64,000 nt of DNA from Pontibacter actiniarum (GCF_003585765.1 NZ_CP021235.1:1736001-1800000), one strand, 5' to 3'; counted from the first letter of the stretch, positions 34,149-43,862 are shown. Notes: generated by a model from the sequence alone, not told the origin. Translations and numbers: made by a program.

Positions 34149-36596
34149 ATGATAAAAAACTTAGTCATAGTAGAGTCGCCTGCAAAGGCAAAGACAATTG
34201 AAGGATACTTAGGGAAAGACTTTGTTGTAAAGTCTAGCTTCGGCCATGTGCGCGACTTGCCCAAGGGTAACAACGCCATCGATGTGGAGCACGGCTTTAA
34301 GCCGACTTACGTTGTATCCAGCGACAAGAAAGAGGTGGTGGCACAGCTGCGAAAACTGGCAAAGGAAGCCGAGATGGTATGGCTTGCATCGGACGACGAC
34401 CGCGAGGGAGAAGCGATCTCGTGGCACCTGACCGAGGCCCTGGACCTGAACGACGCCAAAACACGCCGCATTGTTTTCCGCGAGATCACCAAAAACGCCA
34501 TCCTCAACGCCATCAGCACACCGCGCGGCATTGACATGGACCTGGTGAACGCGCAGCAGGCACGCCGCATACTGGACCGCCTGGTGGGCTTCGAGCTGTC
34601 GCCGGTGCTCTGGAAGAAAATCAAGACAGGCCTTTCGGCAGGCCGCGTGCAGTCGGTGGCGGTTCGCCTGGTGGTGGAGCGCGAGCGCGAGATAGAGCGT
34701 TTCAAGGCAGAGGCCACGTTCCGTGTCACGGCATCCTTTGATGTGCAGGGCCGGACACTGGAGGCCGAACTTCCCCACAAGTTCAAGACAGAAGAAGAGG
34801 CCCAGGCCTTTCTGCAGGCCTGTGTTGGCGCAGAGTACAAAATCGAGAACCTGGAGAAAAAGCCGCTCAAGCGTAGCCCGGCACCTCCGTTCACGACCTC
34901 TACCCTGCAGCAGGAGGCCAGCCGCAAGCTGTACTTCTCTGTGGCCCAGACCATGACCGTGGCGCAGCGCCTGTACGAATCGGGTAAGATATCCTACATG
35001 CGTACAGACTCCGTGAACCTATCGGACGAGGCCATACAGGGCGCTACCCGCGAAATAACAAGCTCCTTTGGGGAGAACTTCGTGAAGACGCGTCGCTTTA
35101 AAACCAAGTCGGCTTCGGCACAGGAGGCGCACGAAGCCATCCGCCCGACCGATTTCTCGCAGATGGTGGCCAGCTCCGACCGCAACGAGCAGCGCCTGTA
35201 CGAGCTGATCTGGAAACGCGCCATTGCCTCGCAGATGGCTGACGCGGAGATAGAGAAAACCACCGTGACCATCGGCATCTCTACCCAGCCAGACCAGAAA
35301 CTGCAGGCAACCGGGGAGGTAATCAAGTTCGAGGGCTTCCTGAAAGTATATATTGAGTCGAAGGACGATGAAGAGGACGGAGCAGATGACGATGTAAAGG
35401 GCATGCTGCCGCCGCTGAGCATTGGCCAAGGCATAAGTCTGCGCCAGATGCTGGCCACCCAGCGCTTTACCCGCCCTGCCGCCCGCTACACAGAGGCCAG
35501 CCTCGTGAAGAAGCTGGAGGAAATGGGCATCGGGCGTCCGTCTACCTACGCGCCGACCATCTCCACCATTCAGAAGCGCGGGTACGTGGAGAAAGACACC
35601 CGTGAGGGCAAGGAGCGCAACTACCAGGTGCTCACGCTGAAGGGGAGCGACATCACTACGCAAACCAAAACGGAGATTACCGGTGCCGAGAAAGCCAAAC
35701 TCTTCCCTACCGACACAGCCATGGTGGTGAACGACTTCCTGGTGGAGCACTTCCCGAACGTGATCGATTACTCGTTCACGGCACGTGTGGAGGCTGAGTT
35801 CGACGAAATTGCGCAAGGCCAGAAAGAGTGGGAAAACATGCTGGATCAGTTCTACCAGAAGTTCCACAAGCGCATCGAGTCGAGCGAGAACATCTCCAGG
35901 GCCGACGTATCCGGGGCCCGCGAGCTGGGCACCGACCCGGTGACAGGCAAGACCATTGTGGCAAAGCTAGGCCGCTTCGGCCCTTACGTACAGCTGGGCG
36001 AGGAGAACGAGGAGACGGGAGAGAAGCCCGTGTACGCCAGCCTGCGCAAAGGCCAGTTTATCGAGAGCCTGGCGCTGGAGGATGCACTAGAGCTGTTTAA
36101 GCTGCCGCGCATAGTGGGCACCTACGAGGACAAGGACATGACGGCTGCCATTGGCCGCTTTGGCCCATATATTCGCCACAACAGCAAGTTCTACTCGCTG
36201 CCCAAAACGCTGGACCCGCTGAAGGTAACGGCTGAGGAAGCCGTTGCACTGATTGAGGCCAAGCGCAAGGCCGATGCCGAAAAGCTGATCAAATCCTTCC
36301 CGGAGAACCCGGACATCCAGGTGCTGAACGGACGCTACGGCCCGTACATTGTGGCCGGCAAGAAAAACGTGAAAATCCCGAAGGACAAAGAGCCGAGCGA
36401 GCTGACGCTGGAGGAGTGCATTGCTTTAGCAGAAGCCACACCTGAGAAAAAAGGCCGGGGCGGCTTTAAGAAAAAGGCAGACGCAGAAAAACCGGCCGCC
36501 GAGAAGAAGACGGCGACCAAAGCAAAAAGCACCACCAAAAAAGCCGCAGCCAAAAAGCCAGCGGCTAAGAAGCCGGCAGCCAAGAAAAAAGCCTAG
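34149..36596 (+). CDS. topA: DNA topoisomerase I (type IA)
   Basis: 815 residues. The toprim domain begins IVESPAKAKTIEGYLG and contains the acidic triad in SDDDREGEAISWHL. The catalytic tyrosine is Tyr283 in ISYMRTDSVNLS. C-terminal single-strand-binding repeats of the short topo_C type (GRFGPYVQLG, GRFGPYIRHNSKFYSLP, GRYGPYIVAGKKN) replace the zinc fingers of the E. coli enzyme. The last ~45 residues are a Lys/Ala-rich histone-H1-like tail, common in Bacteroidota and Actinobacteria TopA, which aids processivity and RNA polymerase contact in studied cases. It relaxes negative supercoils. Monocistronic with a terminator. Confidence 0.97.
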   Translation: MIKNLVIVESPAKAKTIEGYLGKDFVVKSSFGHVRDLPKGNNAIDVEHGFKPTYVVSSDKKEVVAQLRKLAKEAEMVWLASDDDREGEAISWHLTEALDLNDAKTRRIVFREITKNAILNAISTPRGIDMDLVNAQQARRILDRLVGFELSPVLWKKIKTGLSAGRVQSVAVRLVVEREREIERFKAEATFRVTASFDVQGRTLEAELPHKFKTEEEAQAFLQACVGAEYKIENLEKKPLKRSPAPPFTTSTLQQEASRKLYFSVAQTMTVAQRLYESGKISYMRTDSVNLSDEAIQGATREITSSFGENFVKTRRFKTKSASAQEAHEAIRPTDFSQMVASSDRNEQRLYELIWKRAIASQMADAEIEKTTVTIGISTQPDQKLQATGEVIKFEGFLKVYIESKDDEEDGADDDVKGMLPPLSIGQGISLRQMLATQRFTRPAARYTEASLVKKLEEMGIGRPSTYAPTISTIQKRGYVEKDTREGKERNYQVLTLKGSDITTQTKTEITGAEKAKLFPTDTAMVVNDFLVEHFPNVIDYSFTARVEAEFDEIAQGQKEWENMLDQFYQKFHKRIESSENISRADVSGARELGTDPVTGKTIVAKLGRFGPYVQLGEENEETGEKPVYASLRKGQFIESLALEDALELFKLPRIVGTYEDKDMTAAIGRFGPYIRHNSKFYSLPKTLDPLKVTAEEAVALIEAKRKADAEKLIKSFPENPDIQVLNGRYGPYIVAGKKNVKIPKDKEPSELTLEECIALAEATPEKKGRGGFKKKADAEKPAAEKKTATKAKSTTKKAAAKKPAAKKPAAKKKA

Positions 36597-36654
36597 TTAT
36601 CGGCACATAGCCTGAGGTACAAAGTTTACGAAAGGCTATCTTCATAAATCAAGT

Positions 36655-36688
36655 ATAAGAGCCACCCCTTACCAAGGGTGGCTCTTAT
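36655..36688. terminator. Terminator shared by topA and umuC
   Basis: 13-bp perfect stem ATAAGAGCCACCC / GGGTGGCTCTTAT with an 8-nt loop. The umuC stop codon lies in its right arm (36685-36687), so umuC translation ends inside the hairpin. Confidence 0.82.
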
Positions 36689-37998
36689 GTTTTTACAACC
36701 AGCACCTCACGGATGTTGGTGGTATAGCAGGGTGATGCAAACTCCCTCTTCAGCATCCAGGGTGGTTTCTCCGCTTCGTTCTCAAAGGTGTCGCCCTCGT
36801 TCCTGGCCCCCTGTACCCCATACTTCAGGGCATGGTGCCCGAAGCGCTGCCGCAGAGAGTCGAGCGTCGCCATCAGCTTGCCCTGCTTCTCCTCGTTGCG
36901 AGCCGTAAACAGGTCGAGCTGTACTTCAGAAGCCGGAATCAGTTCGTGTAGCATGATGCCGACTTTTACATAGCGCCTGCCGGCGCGGAAGATATCCTCC
37001 AAGAGAGCGTTAGCGTGGCGCAGCAGCTCGAGCTCGCTGCTGGTGGGTCTGGCCAGCTGTATGGTGCGGCTGCTGTAGTAGTCGTGTTCGGTTACGGCAA
37101 AGCGGTTGGTCATGAGGAACACTGTAAGGCTGGAGGCGCAGCTGCCTTGCCCGCGCAGCTTGGTGGCGCAGCGCACCGTGTGGGTGGAGAGGGCTTCTTT
37201 AACATGCCCCAGCTCTGCCACGGGCCTGCCAAAGGAGCGCGAGGTACAGATGTTTTTCCGGGCGGGGGATGCCAGCTCCAGGTCCTGGCAGGGCTCCCCC
37301 CTCAGCTCCAGTAAAGTCCGAAGCCCGGTAACAGCCATGTTTTTCCTGACCCAGCCTTCCGGCAGATTGCGGAGGCCCCAGGCGGTGTGCACCTCCATTT
37401 GCCGCAGGCGTTTGGCATGCTGGCGGCCAATACCCCACACATCCCCTATCTCCGTTTGCCGCAGCGCCTGCTCTACCTCCTGTTGGTTTGCCAGCACCAG
37501 CACGCCGGCCTCCTTCCCGGTCTGCTTCTTAGCCAGCCTGTTGGCCACTTTGGCCAGGGTTTTGGTGCAGGCCGCGCCTACGGATACCGGTATACCTGTC
37601 CACTGCCTCACAGTTTCCCTCACCTTCTTCCCGTAGGCCTTTACCTCCTCTGGCGCCAGGTGGCTCAGATCCAGAAAGCATTCGTCGATGGAGTAGATCT
37701 CCAGGTGAGGCGTAAACTGCGCCAGCGTGCTGACTACGCGCCGCGACATATCGCCGTACAGCTCGTAGTTGGAGCTGAAGACCTTTACCTGCTCCTGCCC
37801 TGCCACCTCCTTCATCTGAAAGTATGGCGTACCCATTTTAATGCCTAAGGCCTTGGCTTCATCAGAGCGGGCAATCACACAGCCGTCGTTGTTGCTGAGC
37901 ACCACCACCGGCCTGCCGTTCAGCTCCGGCTGAAACACACGGTGGCACGACACATAAAAGCTGTTGCAGTCTACCAGGGCAAATCGGCTTGTGTTCAT
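36685..37998 (-). CDS. umuC: Y-family DNA polymerase UmuC
   Basis: 437 residues. The palm motif [19 protein letters not shown] carries the first catalytic Asp, and [11 protein letters not shown] the second Asp/Glu pair. The little-finger domain and the UmuC-specific C-terminal DUF4113 region ([14 protein letters not shown]) are present. It is the catalytic subunit of an error-prone translesion polymerase, active with processed UmuD'. It starts 6 bp after umuD in the same operon. No dnaE2/imuB genes are nearby. Confidence 0.95.
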   Translation of the reverse strand: MNTSRFALVDCNSFYVSCHRVFQPELNGRPVVVLSNNDGCVIARSDEAKALGIKMGTPYFQMKEVAGQEQVKVFSSNYELYGDMSRRVVSTLAQFTPHLEIYSIDECFLDLSHLAPEEVKAYGKKVRETVRQWTGIPVSVGAACTKTLAKVANRLAKKQTGKEAGVLVLANQQEVEQALRQTEIGDVWGIGRQHAKRLRQMEVHTAWGLRNLPEGWVRKNMAVTGLRTLLELRGEPCQDLELASPARKNICTSRSFGRPVAELGHVKEALSTHTVRCATKLRGQGSCASSLTVFLMTNRFAVTEHDYYSSRTIQLARPTSSELELLRHANALLEDIFRAGRRYVKVGIMLHELIPASEVQLDLFTARNEEKQGKLMATLDSLRQRFGHHALKYGVQGARNEGDTFENEAEKPPWMLKREFASPCYTTNIREVLVVKT

Positions 37999-38004
37999 CG
38001 GCAG

Positions 38005-38457
38005 CTATACTTTCTTTACCACGCCTACCACTACGCCCCAGATCAGGCCCATGTCCGGCTCGCTCACTTTTATACTTTTATACTTGCTGTTCTCTGGCTC
38101 CAGGTACGCTCCGTCGGGCTTCAGCATGAACCGCTTAATGGTGAACTCACCGGCAATAAAAGCCAGCACAATGCGGCCGCTGCCTGGCCTCAAAGACCGG
38201 TCTATCACCACCAGGTCTCCCGACTCAATATGGGCCCCTATCATAGAGTCGCCCTCCACGCGGGCCAGAAAGGTGGATGTTGGGTTTTGGGTGAGGTATG
38301 TGTTTAAATCAATAGGGTCGGCCTGGTAATCTGTTGCCGGACTCGGAAAGCCTGCACGAACCGCCGACGCAAACAACAACAACAACTTATGTGCAGGCGA
38401 AGCATGCAGCGGCACGCCCTCCTCACACAACTTCATAGGTATAACTCTTGCTTCCAT
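38005..38457 (-). CDS. umuD: UmuD-type S24 peptidase, translesion synthesis subunit
   Basis: 150 residues without an HTH. The autocleavage bond is Ala35-Gly36 in SAVRAGFPSPA, which closely matches the UmuD cleavage region. The nucleophile is Ser71 (GDSMIGAHI) and the general base Lys108 (FTIKRF). RecA-stimulated self-cleavage would give UmuD', which activates UmuC encoded immediately downstream. The upstream region shares an inverted-repeat element with the XRE-S24 repressor gene. Confidence 0.95.
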   Translation of the reverse strand: MEARVIPMKLCEEGVPLHASPAHKLLLLFASAVRAGFPSPATDYQADPIDLNTYLTQNPTSTFLARVEGDSMIGAHIESGDLVVIDRSLRPGSGRIVLAFIAGEFTIKRFMLKPDGAYLEPENSKYKSIKVSEPDMGLIWGVVVGVVKKV

Positions 38458-38467
38458 ACCGCTAGTT

Positions 38468-38515
38468 TACGAACAATATTAGCAAAATCTATATAGAAAT
38501 ACTAATTATTTTAGC
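38468..38515 (-). promoter_or_regulatory. Candidate SOS-type operators upstream of umuDC
   Basis: On the minus strand, GCTAAAATAATTAGTAT (38499-38515) has the inverted repeat CTAA-N5-TTAG and matches the site before the XRE-S24 gene at 13 of 17 positions. A weaker second copy, GCTAATATTGTTCGTA (38468-38483), lies closer to the ATG (about 10 bp upstream). Damage-inducible umuDC genes normally have a repressor site here. The specific repressor is inferred. Confidence 0.5.
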
Positions 38516-38709
38516 ACATCAAGCTTACGACTTGGCCTTCAGAGCTTATAAAAACTACGGAGCGAGGGCGAGGCGGCGGCAAACTAACAGGCAGTCAGCC
38601 TCTCGTGCAGGATTATCCGCATCATAGCTCATAATATTTCGACGCACTTTCATTTCATATCCAACTAATCTCCTACTTTTACACACCTTAAATCCTCATA
38701 ACCGAAAAT

Positions 38710-39162
38710 ATGAAAAAGCTACAGTTACTGGCGCTGCTGTTCGTTGCGCTCTTCTCACTCACCTTAACAAGCTGCGACAAAGACGATGACGAGGATGCTG
38801 CTCCTACAGAGGAGCTGCTAACAACCGGCGTATGGAAAGGCAATGCCCTTAAAGTAGGCGAAGAGCTGGTAACCCGGGACAAGTTGTTCAGGGAAAGTAT
38901 GGGCCAGCTCGACCTTGCCACCTGGACATTGCGCTTTAACGCAGACGGGACCGGCACGATGTCCGTGTTCGGAGAGTCCAGCTCGGGCAAGTGGGAATAC
39001 GCCGATGGCAAGAAGACGATCGTATTCGACAAAGGAAGCACCGATGAGTCCAGCGCGAAGGTGCTGAAGCTAACGGCTTCCGAGCTACACCTGGAGTTTG
39101 AGGACGAAGAGCTTGAGGAGGAGCTTGGCAGCAGCAAAATCCAAATACACTACATACACTAA
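38710..39162 (+). CDS. Small lipoprotein, lipocalin-like domain
   Basis: 150 residues with lipoprotein signal ending LTLTSC followed by an acidic run (DKDDDEDAA), typical of surface-exposed Bacteroidota lipoproteins. The body reads LLTTGVWKGNAL ... WTLRFNADGTGTMSV ... GKWEYADGKKTIVFD, the pattern of lipocalin-like repeats (W-G, F-x-x-D-G-T, G-x-W-x-Y). It is paralogous to the next gene. The role is unknown. Confidence 0.82.
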   Translation: MKKLQLLALLFVALFSLTLTSCDKDDDEDAAPTEELLTTGVWKGNALKVGEELVTRDKLFRESMGQLDLATWTLRFNADGTGTMSVFGESSSGKWEYADGKKTIVFDKGSTDESSAKVLKLTASELHLEFEDEELEEELGSSKIQIHYIH

Positions 39163-39180
39163 TAACAGCTCACAGCCATG

Positions 39181-39218
39181 AACAGCGAAGGCTCCCAGTT
39201 TTGGGAGCCTTCGCTGTT
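39181..39218 (+). terminator. Terminator between the two small lipoprotein genes
   Basis: A perfect 17-bp stem (AACAGCGAAGGCTCCCA and complement, 4-nt loop) followed by TT gives each lipoprotein gene its own transcript end. Confidence 0.85.
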
Positions 39219-39349
39219 TTGCAAGCGGCCCAGGCCCTGGCTGTGCTAAGAGCCCCTATTCCTTCCCGGGAGCAACTAATTCGCTTTCTTATAAGTAAGT
39301 TCTTTAAACAGCCCCTTTAACAGCATTAGTCACATTTAACCCCCGGCAT

Positions 39350-39766
39350 ATGAAAAAACACACGCTACTCTACTTTCTGTTTCTCACACTGTGCTGCGCA
39401 GCCTTTACAAGTTGCGGCGACGACGATGATGACGATGTTTCTCCCAACGTTTCGCTGCTCACCAACGGCGAGTGGACCGGAAGTGCTATCTACTACATGG
39501 GGCAGAACGTAACGGATGACATCTTAGCAGAGGATGGATTTGACTTCAGCAAGTATACGTCGAACTTTGAGCGCGACGGCACTTACATTGACCATTATGA
39601 TGACGCACCCGTGGTTGATGGCACCTGGGAGTACGCCAACAACGAGCGCGTAATCCTCTTCGATGAAGGCACTCGTGGAGAACACCAAGTTGTTATCTCC
39701 TTGCTCAATGAAAACGAGCTGCACTACGTGCAGGACGGGTTGGAGTACAGGTTTGAAAGGAACTGA
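39350..39766 (+). CDS. Small lipoprotein, paralogue of the upstream gene
   Basis: 138 residues. The lipobox AAFTSC is followed by GDDDDDD, an Asp run even stronger than in the paralogue. Shared layout: LLTNGEWTGSAI, FERDGTYIDHYD, VDGTWEYANNERVILFDEG, ending LNENELHYV. The two genes probably arose by tandem duplication and have diverged considerably. Lipocalin-like fold suggested; ligand unknown. Confidence 0.8.
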   Translation: MKKHTLLYFLFLTLCCAAFTSCGDDDDDDVSPNVSLLTNGEWTGSAIYYMGQNVTDDILAEDGFDFSKYTSNFERDGTYIDHYDDAPVVDGTWEYANNERVILFDEGTRGEHQVVISLLNENELHYVQDGLEYRFERN

Positions 39767-39798
39767 GTTTTCTCAGGCCAGTATTCAGTCCCCGCTTA

Positions 39799-39856
39799 AC
39801 GTATAAAAAGCAGCAAGGCCTCTCCAGTTGGAGAGGCCTTGCTGCTTTTTATACGT
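39799..39856. terminator. Bidirectional terminator, perfect 27-bp inverted repeat
   Basis: Arms 39799-39825 and 39830-39856 are exact complements with a 4-nt loop, between convergent lipoprotein and mutS2 genes. The A-rich and T-rich ends serve both directions. Confidence 0.88.
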
Positions 39857-39869
39857 GTTGCTCTTTAGG

Positions 39870-42263
39870 CTATTTCAGCACTGCCAGCGTAGCACCGTCG
39901 CCACCGCGCTCCTCGGCTTCGTTCTCTACGCTCGCCACCTCGCGCACCGAGTACAGGTAATCGCGCACGACCTGGCGCAGCACGCCGTTGCCACGGCCGT
40001 GTATGATCTTGATCTCCGGGATGCCCAGCATCAGTGCCTCGTCCGTGAAGTTCATCACTTTGTTCAGGGCATCCTCGGCATACTCGCCCCGGATGTCCAG
40101 GGTGTTGGTAAAGTCGGCCATACGCTGCGTCATGTTCATGCCGCGGCTGAAGCTGCCGGAGCCCTCCATTTTAGACTTCTTCGGTTTGGCTATCTGCCCC
40201 TCTACCCGCTCCAGGTTATCCACCTTCACAATGGTTTTAAGGCCGCCAAACAGCACCTCTGCCGTTTTACCTTTAATGCTGACCACCTGGCCCACAGAGT
40301 CCTGCCCTACCAGGGCCACGTTATCGCCTTCCTCTATGCGCCCGTTGGCGATGCGCTTGTGCGCAGGGCGCGGCTCCTCTTTGCGTACCTCCTGGGCAAA
40401 CTCCTCCAGCCCCCGGCGCGCCTCCTTGGTTTTCTCCTTCTCGGCCTGGCTCTGCTTTATCTGCTGGATAGTAGCTTCGATCTTCTGGTTGGCGTCTTTC
40501 AGCAACAGCTTGGCTTTGCCTTTGGCCTCACGCATCACATCCTGCTTGCTCTCCTCCAGGAAGTTTCGCAGCTCGTTATACTCCTTCACCGACTTGGCAA
40601 GCTTCTGCTCCAGCTTCGCGGCCTCACGCACCTTTTGCTCCAGCTCCTGCTTCTCTGTTTCCAGCTCCTCCAGCAGGCGGTCGTAGCGGATCTTGTCTTT
40701 CCCCACCAGCTTGCTGGCCCTGTCGATGATGTGCTTCGGAAGGCCGATCTTCTGGGCGATCTCAATGGCAAAAGAAGAGCCGGGCTTGCCTATCTCCAGC
40801 TGGTAAAGCGGCTGCAGGTGCTTGTGGTCGTAGCGCATGGCCCCGTTCACAATGCCCGGCGTGCGCTCCGCATAGTTTTTCAGGTTGGTGTAGTGCGTCG
40901 TGATCACGCCGTACACCCGGCTTTCGTTCAGGTTCTGCAGCACGGCCTCGGCAATGGCCCCGCCCAATATGGGCTCCGTGCCCGTACCAAACTCATCTAT
41001 CAGCACCAGGCTTCGCTTATCGGCCACCGTCACAAACTTTTTCATGTTGGTGAGGTGCGAGCTATACGTACTCAGGTCGTTTTCGATGGATTGCTCATCC
41101 CCGATATCGATAAAGATATCATGGAAGATGCCCGCCCCTGAGCCGTCCTCAGCCGGGATAAGCAGGCCGCACTGCAGCATATACTGCACCAGCCCCACCG
41201 TTTTTAAGCTCACCGACTTACCGCCGGCATTGGGGCCGGAGATAAGCAACAGGCGCTGCTCCTGGTTCAGCTCCAGGTCCATGGGCACCACCGGTTTGCC
41301 CACCTGCCTATGCGCCAGGTATAGCAGCGGGTGGTAGGCCTGCTTCCAGTTAATGAGCGGGTACTTGTGCAGGGTTGGCTTGCTGGCCTCTATGCGGCGC
41401 GCCAAAGCAGCCTTGGCCCGGATAAAGTCGAGTAGCCCCAGGTACTGGTACGCCTTGCGCAGCTCCGGTATGTGGTGGCGCAGCGTGTTGGTAAGGCCTA
41501 CAAGGATGCGGATCAGCTCACGGTGGTACGCGTTGTCCAGGTCCTTGATATCGTTGTTGAGTTCGAAGATAGACTCCGGCTCAATGTACACCGTCTGCCC
41601 CGTGTTCGACTCGTCGTGTATCAGGCCCTTGATGCGGCGCTTGTGCTCGGCGATCACCGGAATCACCAAACGGCCGCCGCGGATGGTCGGCTCCACGTCA
41701 GACGGGGTCCAGCCCTGCGTTTTGGCGTGGCGGATGATAGACGAGATAGTCTTGCGCAGCACGGCCTGCTGGGCGATCAGGTCCCGCTTCAGGCGCTGCA
41801 GCTCGGGCGAGGCGTCGTCGCGCACGGCGCCGGCATCGTCCACCACCTTATCTAAAGCAGCCAGCAGCGAGCGCTCCACGCTTACGTTAGCGCCCAGGGC
41901 CTTCAGCGCTTCATATTGCCCCTCCTCTGCCTCTGAGATAAAGCGCAGCGAGTCGCGGATGGTGCGCAGCGACATCTTTATCTCGAAGAACTGCACCACA
42001 TCCAGGTACGTGCCTTCGATGGCCGCACGGTCGAGGTAGGCCGTGGGGTCGTAGTAGTGCTGCAGCGGAATCTCAGCGTCCGACTCCAGCAATTGTTTAA
42101 ATTCCTCAGTTTGTTGCAACAGCCTCTCCACCAGGTCGTGGCGGTTCAGAAAAGCCATGCGGTTTACGAAGTGGCGGCCCAGCGGGCTCAGGCAAAGCTC
42201 TGAGAGCATCTCGCGCACCTGGGCAAACCCTATTTTTATTTCAAAGTTTTCTGGATAGATCAA
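39870..42263 (-). CDS. mutS2: MutS2 endonuclease / recombination suppressor
   Basis: 797 residues. The MutS-type ATPase has Walker A GPNAGGKSVSLKT, Walker B LVLIDEFGTGTEP and a signature region (NDLSTYSSHLTNM). A long coiled coil (about 515-620) and KOW-like segment follow, then a C-terminal Smr nuclease domain with LDIRGEYAEDAL and the HGRGNGVLR motif. It lacks the MutS mismatch-recognition domain. Known roles of the family: suppression of homologous recombination, or rescue of collided ribosomes (in Bacillus). The gene is monocistronic. Confidence 0.96.
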   Translation of the reverse strand: MIYPENFEIKIGFAQVREMLSELCLSPLGRHFVNRMAFLNRHDLVERLLQQTEEFKQLLESDAEIPLQHYYDPTAYLDRAAIEGTYLDVVQFFEIKMSLRTIRDSLRFISEAEEGQYEALKALGANVSVERSLLAALDKVVDDAGAVRDDASPELQRLKRDLIAQQAVLRKTISSIIRHAKTQGWTPSDVEPTIRGGRLVIPVIAEHKRRIKGLIHDESNTGQTVYIEPESIFELNNDIKDLDNAYHRELIRILVGLTNTLRHHIPELRKAYQYLGLLDFIRAKAALARRIEASKPTLHKYPLINWKQAYHPLLYLAHRQVGKPVVPMDLELNQEQRLLLISGPNAGGKSVSLKTVGLVQYMLQCGLLIPAEDGSGAGIFHDIFIDIGDEQSIENDLSTYSSHLTNMKKFVTVADKRSLVLIDEFGTGTEPILGGAIAEAVLQNLNESRVYGVITTHYTNLKNYAERTPGIVNGAMRYDHKHLQPLYQLEIGKPGSSFAIEIAQKIGLPKHIIDRASKLVGKDKIRYDRLLEELETEKQELEQKVREAAKLEQKLAKSVKEYNELRNFLEESKQDVMREAKGKAKLLLKDANQKIEATIQQIKQSQAEKEKTKEARRGLEEFAQEVRKEEPRPAHKRIANGRIEEGDNVALVGQDSVGQVVSIKGKTAEVLFGGLKTIVKVDNLERVEGQIAKPKKSKMEGSGSFSRGMNMTQRMADFTNTLDIRGEYAEDALNKVMNFTDEALMLGIPEIKIIHGRGNGVLRQVVRDYLYSVREVASVENEAEERGGDGATLAVLK

Positions 42264-42465
42264 CGGTTATCTTTTAATTTACTGCAAAATTAGCAATATC
42301 TATAACAAGTATACAGGGCTGTTTTGTTCGATTTACGAGACAGATGTTGCGATACAGGCAGCACGCACCCGGACATACGGCCTTATACTTTAAAAAGCAG
42401 TTTAAAACCACACCTCGGTACCGCTAGTTCATAATTTCTAATTCATACTTCTTAATTGAAAAGAC

Positions 42466-42915
42466 ATGGTTCTCGACAAACTTGCCAACGCTTCGCGCTA
42501 TACTTCTATGCACCCGCTTTTTGAACTGGCTTTCCAGTACCTGCAAGAGACAGACCTGATGGCCGTACCTACGGGCGTGCACGAAGTGAAAGGCAAAGAC
42601 TTGTTCGCTATTGTATCCGAAGCGAAAGGCAGCCCGAAGGAGGAGGCTAAGCTGGAGGTACACCGCAAGTACATCGACATACAGTACGTGATCTCGGGCA
42701 CCGACCACATGGGCTGGAAAGACCTGGCCCTCTGCAGCGAACCAAACGACCCTTACACCGAAGAGCGCGACGCCGCTTTCTTCCCCGACAAAACAGGCAA
42801 CTGGTTCGATGTGCCCGCGGGCTCCTTCACGATTTTTTACCCCGACGATGCGCACGCGGCGATGGTTACGGAGGAGGTCGTACGGAAGGTGGTGCTAAAA
42901 ATTGCGGTAAAGTAG
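42466..42915 (+). CDS. YhcH/YjgK/YiaL family (DUF386) protein
   Basis: 149 residues with the double-stranded beta-helix hallmarks of the family: KLEVHRKYIDIQYVISGTDHMGW, FFPDKTGNWFDVPAGSFTIFYPDDAHAAM. Several members are linked to sialic acid or sugar-acid metabolism, including YhcH as a proposed sugar isomerase/mutarotase. No such genes lie nearby, so the substrate is open. It precedes the sulfurtransferase gene by 25 bp and may be co-transcribed. The 35 bp before its start resemble the AT-rich leader of accC. Confidence 0.88.
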   Translation: MVLDKLANASRYTSMHPLFELAFQYLQETDLMAVPTGVHEVKGKDLFAIVSEAKGSPKEEAKLEVHRKYIDIQYVISGTDHMGWKDLALCSEPNDPYTEERDAAFFPDKTGNWFDVPAGSFTIFYPDDAHAAMVTEEVVRKVVLKIAVK

Positions 42916-42940
42916 CAGCGAACCATCTAAATTGACAGCC

Positions 42941-43789
42941 ATGGTACCAATCATAAAACCACACGCATTACTTTCGCTCGGGCAAAAGCAAAACCTGGTT
43001 CTGGTGGACGTCAGAACAGGGCCGGACGCGAGGCTAAAGTATAACGCGGCGCATTTAAAAGGGGCGCTCTATGTGGATTTGGAACAGGATCTGGCCAATA
43101 AGAACGCAAGCCCTGCTGACGGCGGCAGGCACCCGCTACCTGGCATCAACCGCTTCTCGAGCCTACTGGGGCAGTTAGGCATTGCGCCGGAGAGCCATGT
43201 GGTGGTGTATGACGACAAGTATGGCGCCAACGCCGCCGCACGCTTCTGGTGGATGCTAAGAGCGGCCGGACACACGCAGGTGCAGGTAATGGACGGCGGT
43301 TACCAGGCAGCCGTCGCGGTGGGGGTGCCAACAGGTGCAGCAGCCGAAACCCCGGCAGCACGTGCGCCTTACCCCTTTGAAGCCTGGCACCTGCCTACCG
43401 CTGATATAAACCAGACCGCAAACGCTGCCCGGGCGGCCGCCTCTCTTGTAATTGATGTGCGTGCCCCGGAGCGCTTCAGAGGCGAGAAAGAACCTATTGA
43501 CCTGGTGGCGGGCCACATACCGGGTGCCGTTAACATCCCCTTCACTACAAACCTCGATGCAAGTGGCTTTTTTGTACCTCCCGGCCAGCTTTATACCAGG
43601 TACAGGAAGGCCCTCTGCAACCGAAAGGCGGAAGACGTGGTAGTACATTGCGGCTCCGGCGTTACAGCCTGCCACACGATGCTGGCAATGGATTATGCCG
43701 GTTTGGGCATACCGCAACTTTACGTAGGGTCCTGGAGTGAATGGTCAAGAAACGAACGGCCCGTAGCTACAGGCATAGAAGTGCCATAA
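42941..43789 (+). CDS. Two-domain rhodanese-type sulfurtransferase
   Basis: 282 residues from the ATG at 42941; an in-frame TTG 9 bp upstream is possible but less likely. The N-terminal inactive rhodanese domain (VLVDVRTGPDARLKYNAAHLKGALYVDLEQDL) precedes the catalytic domain with persulfide-forming Cys in VVHCGSGVTACH. The loop CGSGVTA is of the 3-mercaptopyruvate sulfurtransferase/SseA type. It transfers sulfur from thiosulfate or mercaptopyruvate to cyanide or thiols. Confidence 0.92.
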   Translation: MVPIIKPHALLSLGQKQNLVLVDVRTGPDARLKYNAAHLKGALYVDLEQDLANKNASPADGGRHPLPGINRFSSLLGQLGIAPESHVVVYDDKYGANAAARFWWMLRAAGHTQVQVMDGGYQAAVAVGVPTGAAAETPAARAPYPFEAWHLPTADINQTANAARAAASLVIDVRAPERFRGEKEPIDLVAGHIPGAVNIPFTTNLDASGFFVPPGQLYTRYRKALCNRKAEDVVVHCGSGVTACHTMLAMDYAGLGIPQLYVGSWSEWSRNERPVATGIEVP

Positions 43790-43862
43790 AGCGCAGGTGC
43801 TAACCAGGTGATGCAGGAAAAAAATTAGCACATATTTTGCACGCAAGAAGATATCATAACTA

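Noticed and set aside
42932..42940. TTG start for the sulfurtransferase
   Set aside because: An ATG three codons downstream gives the same domain content and is the simpler choice.
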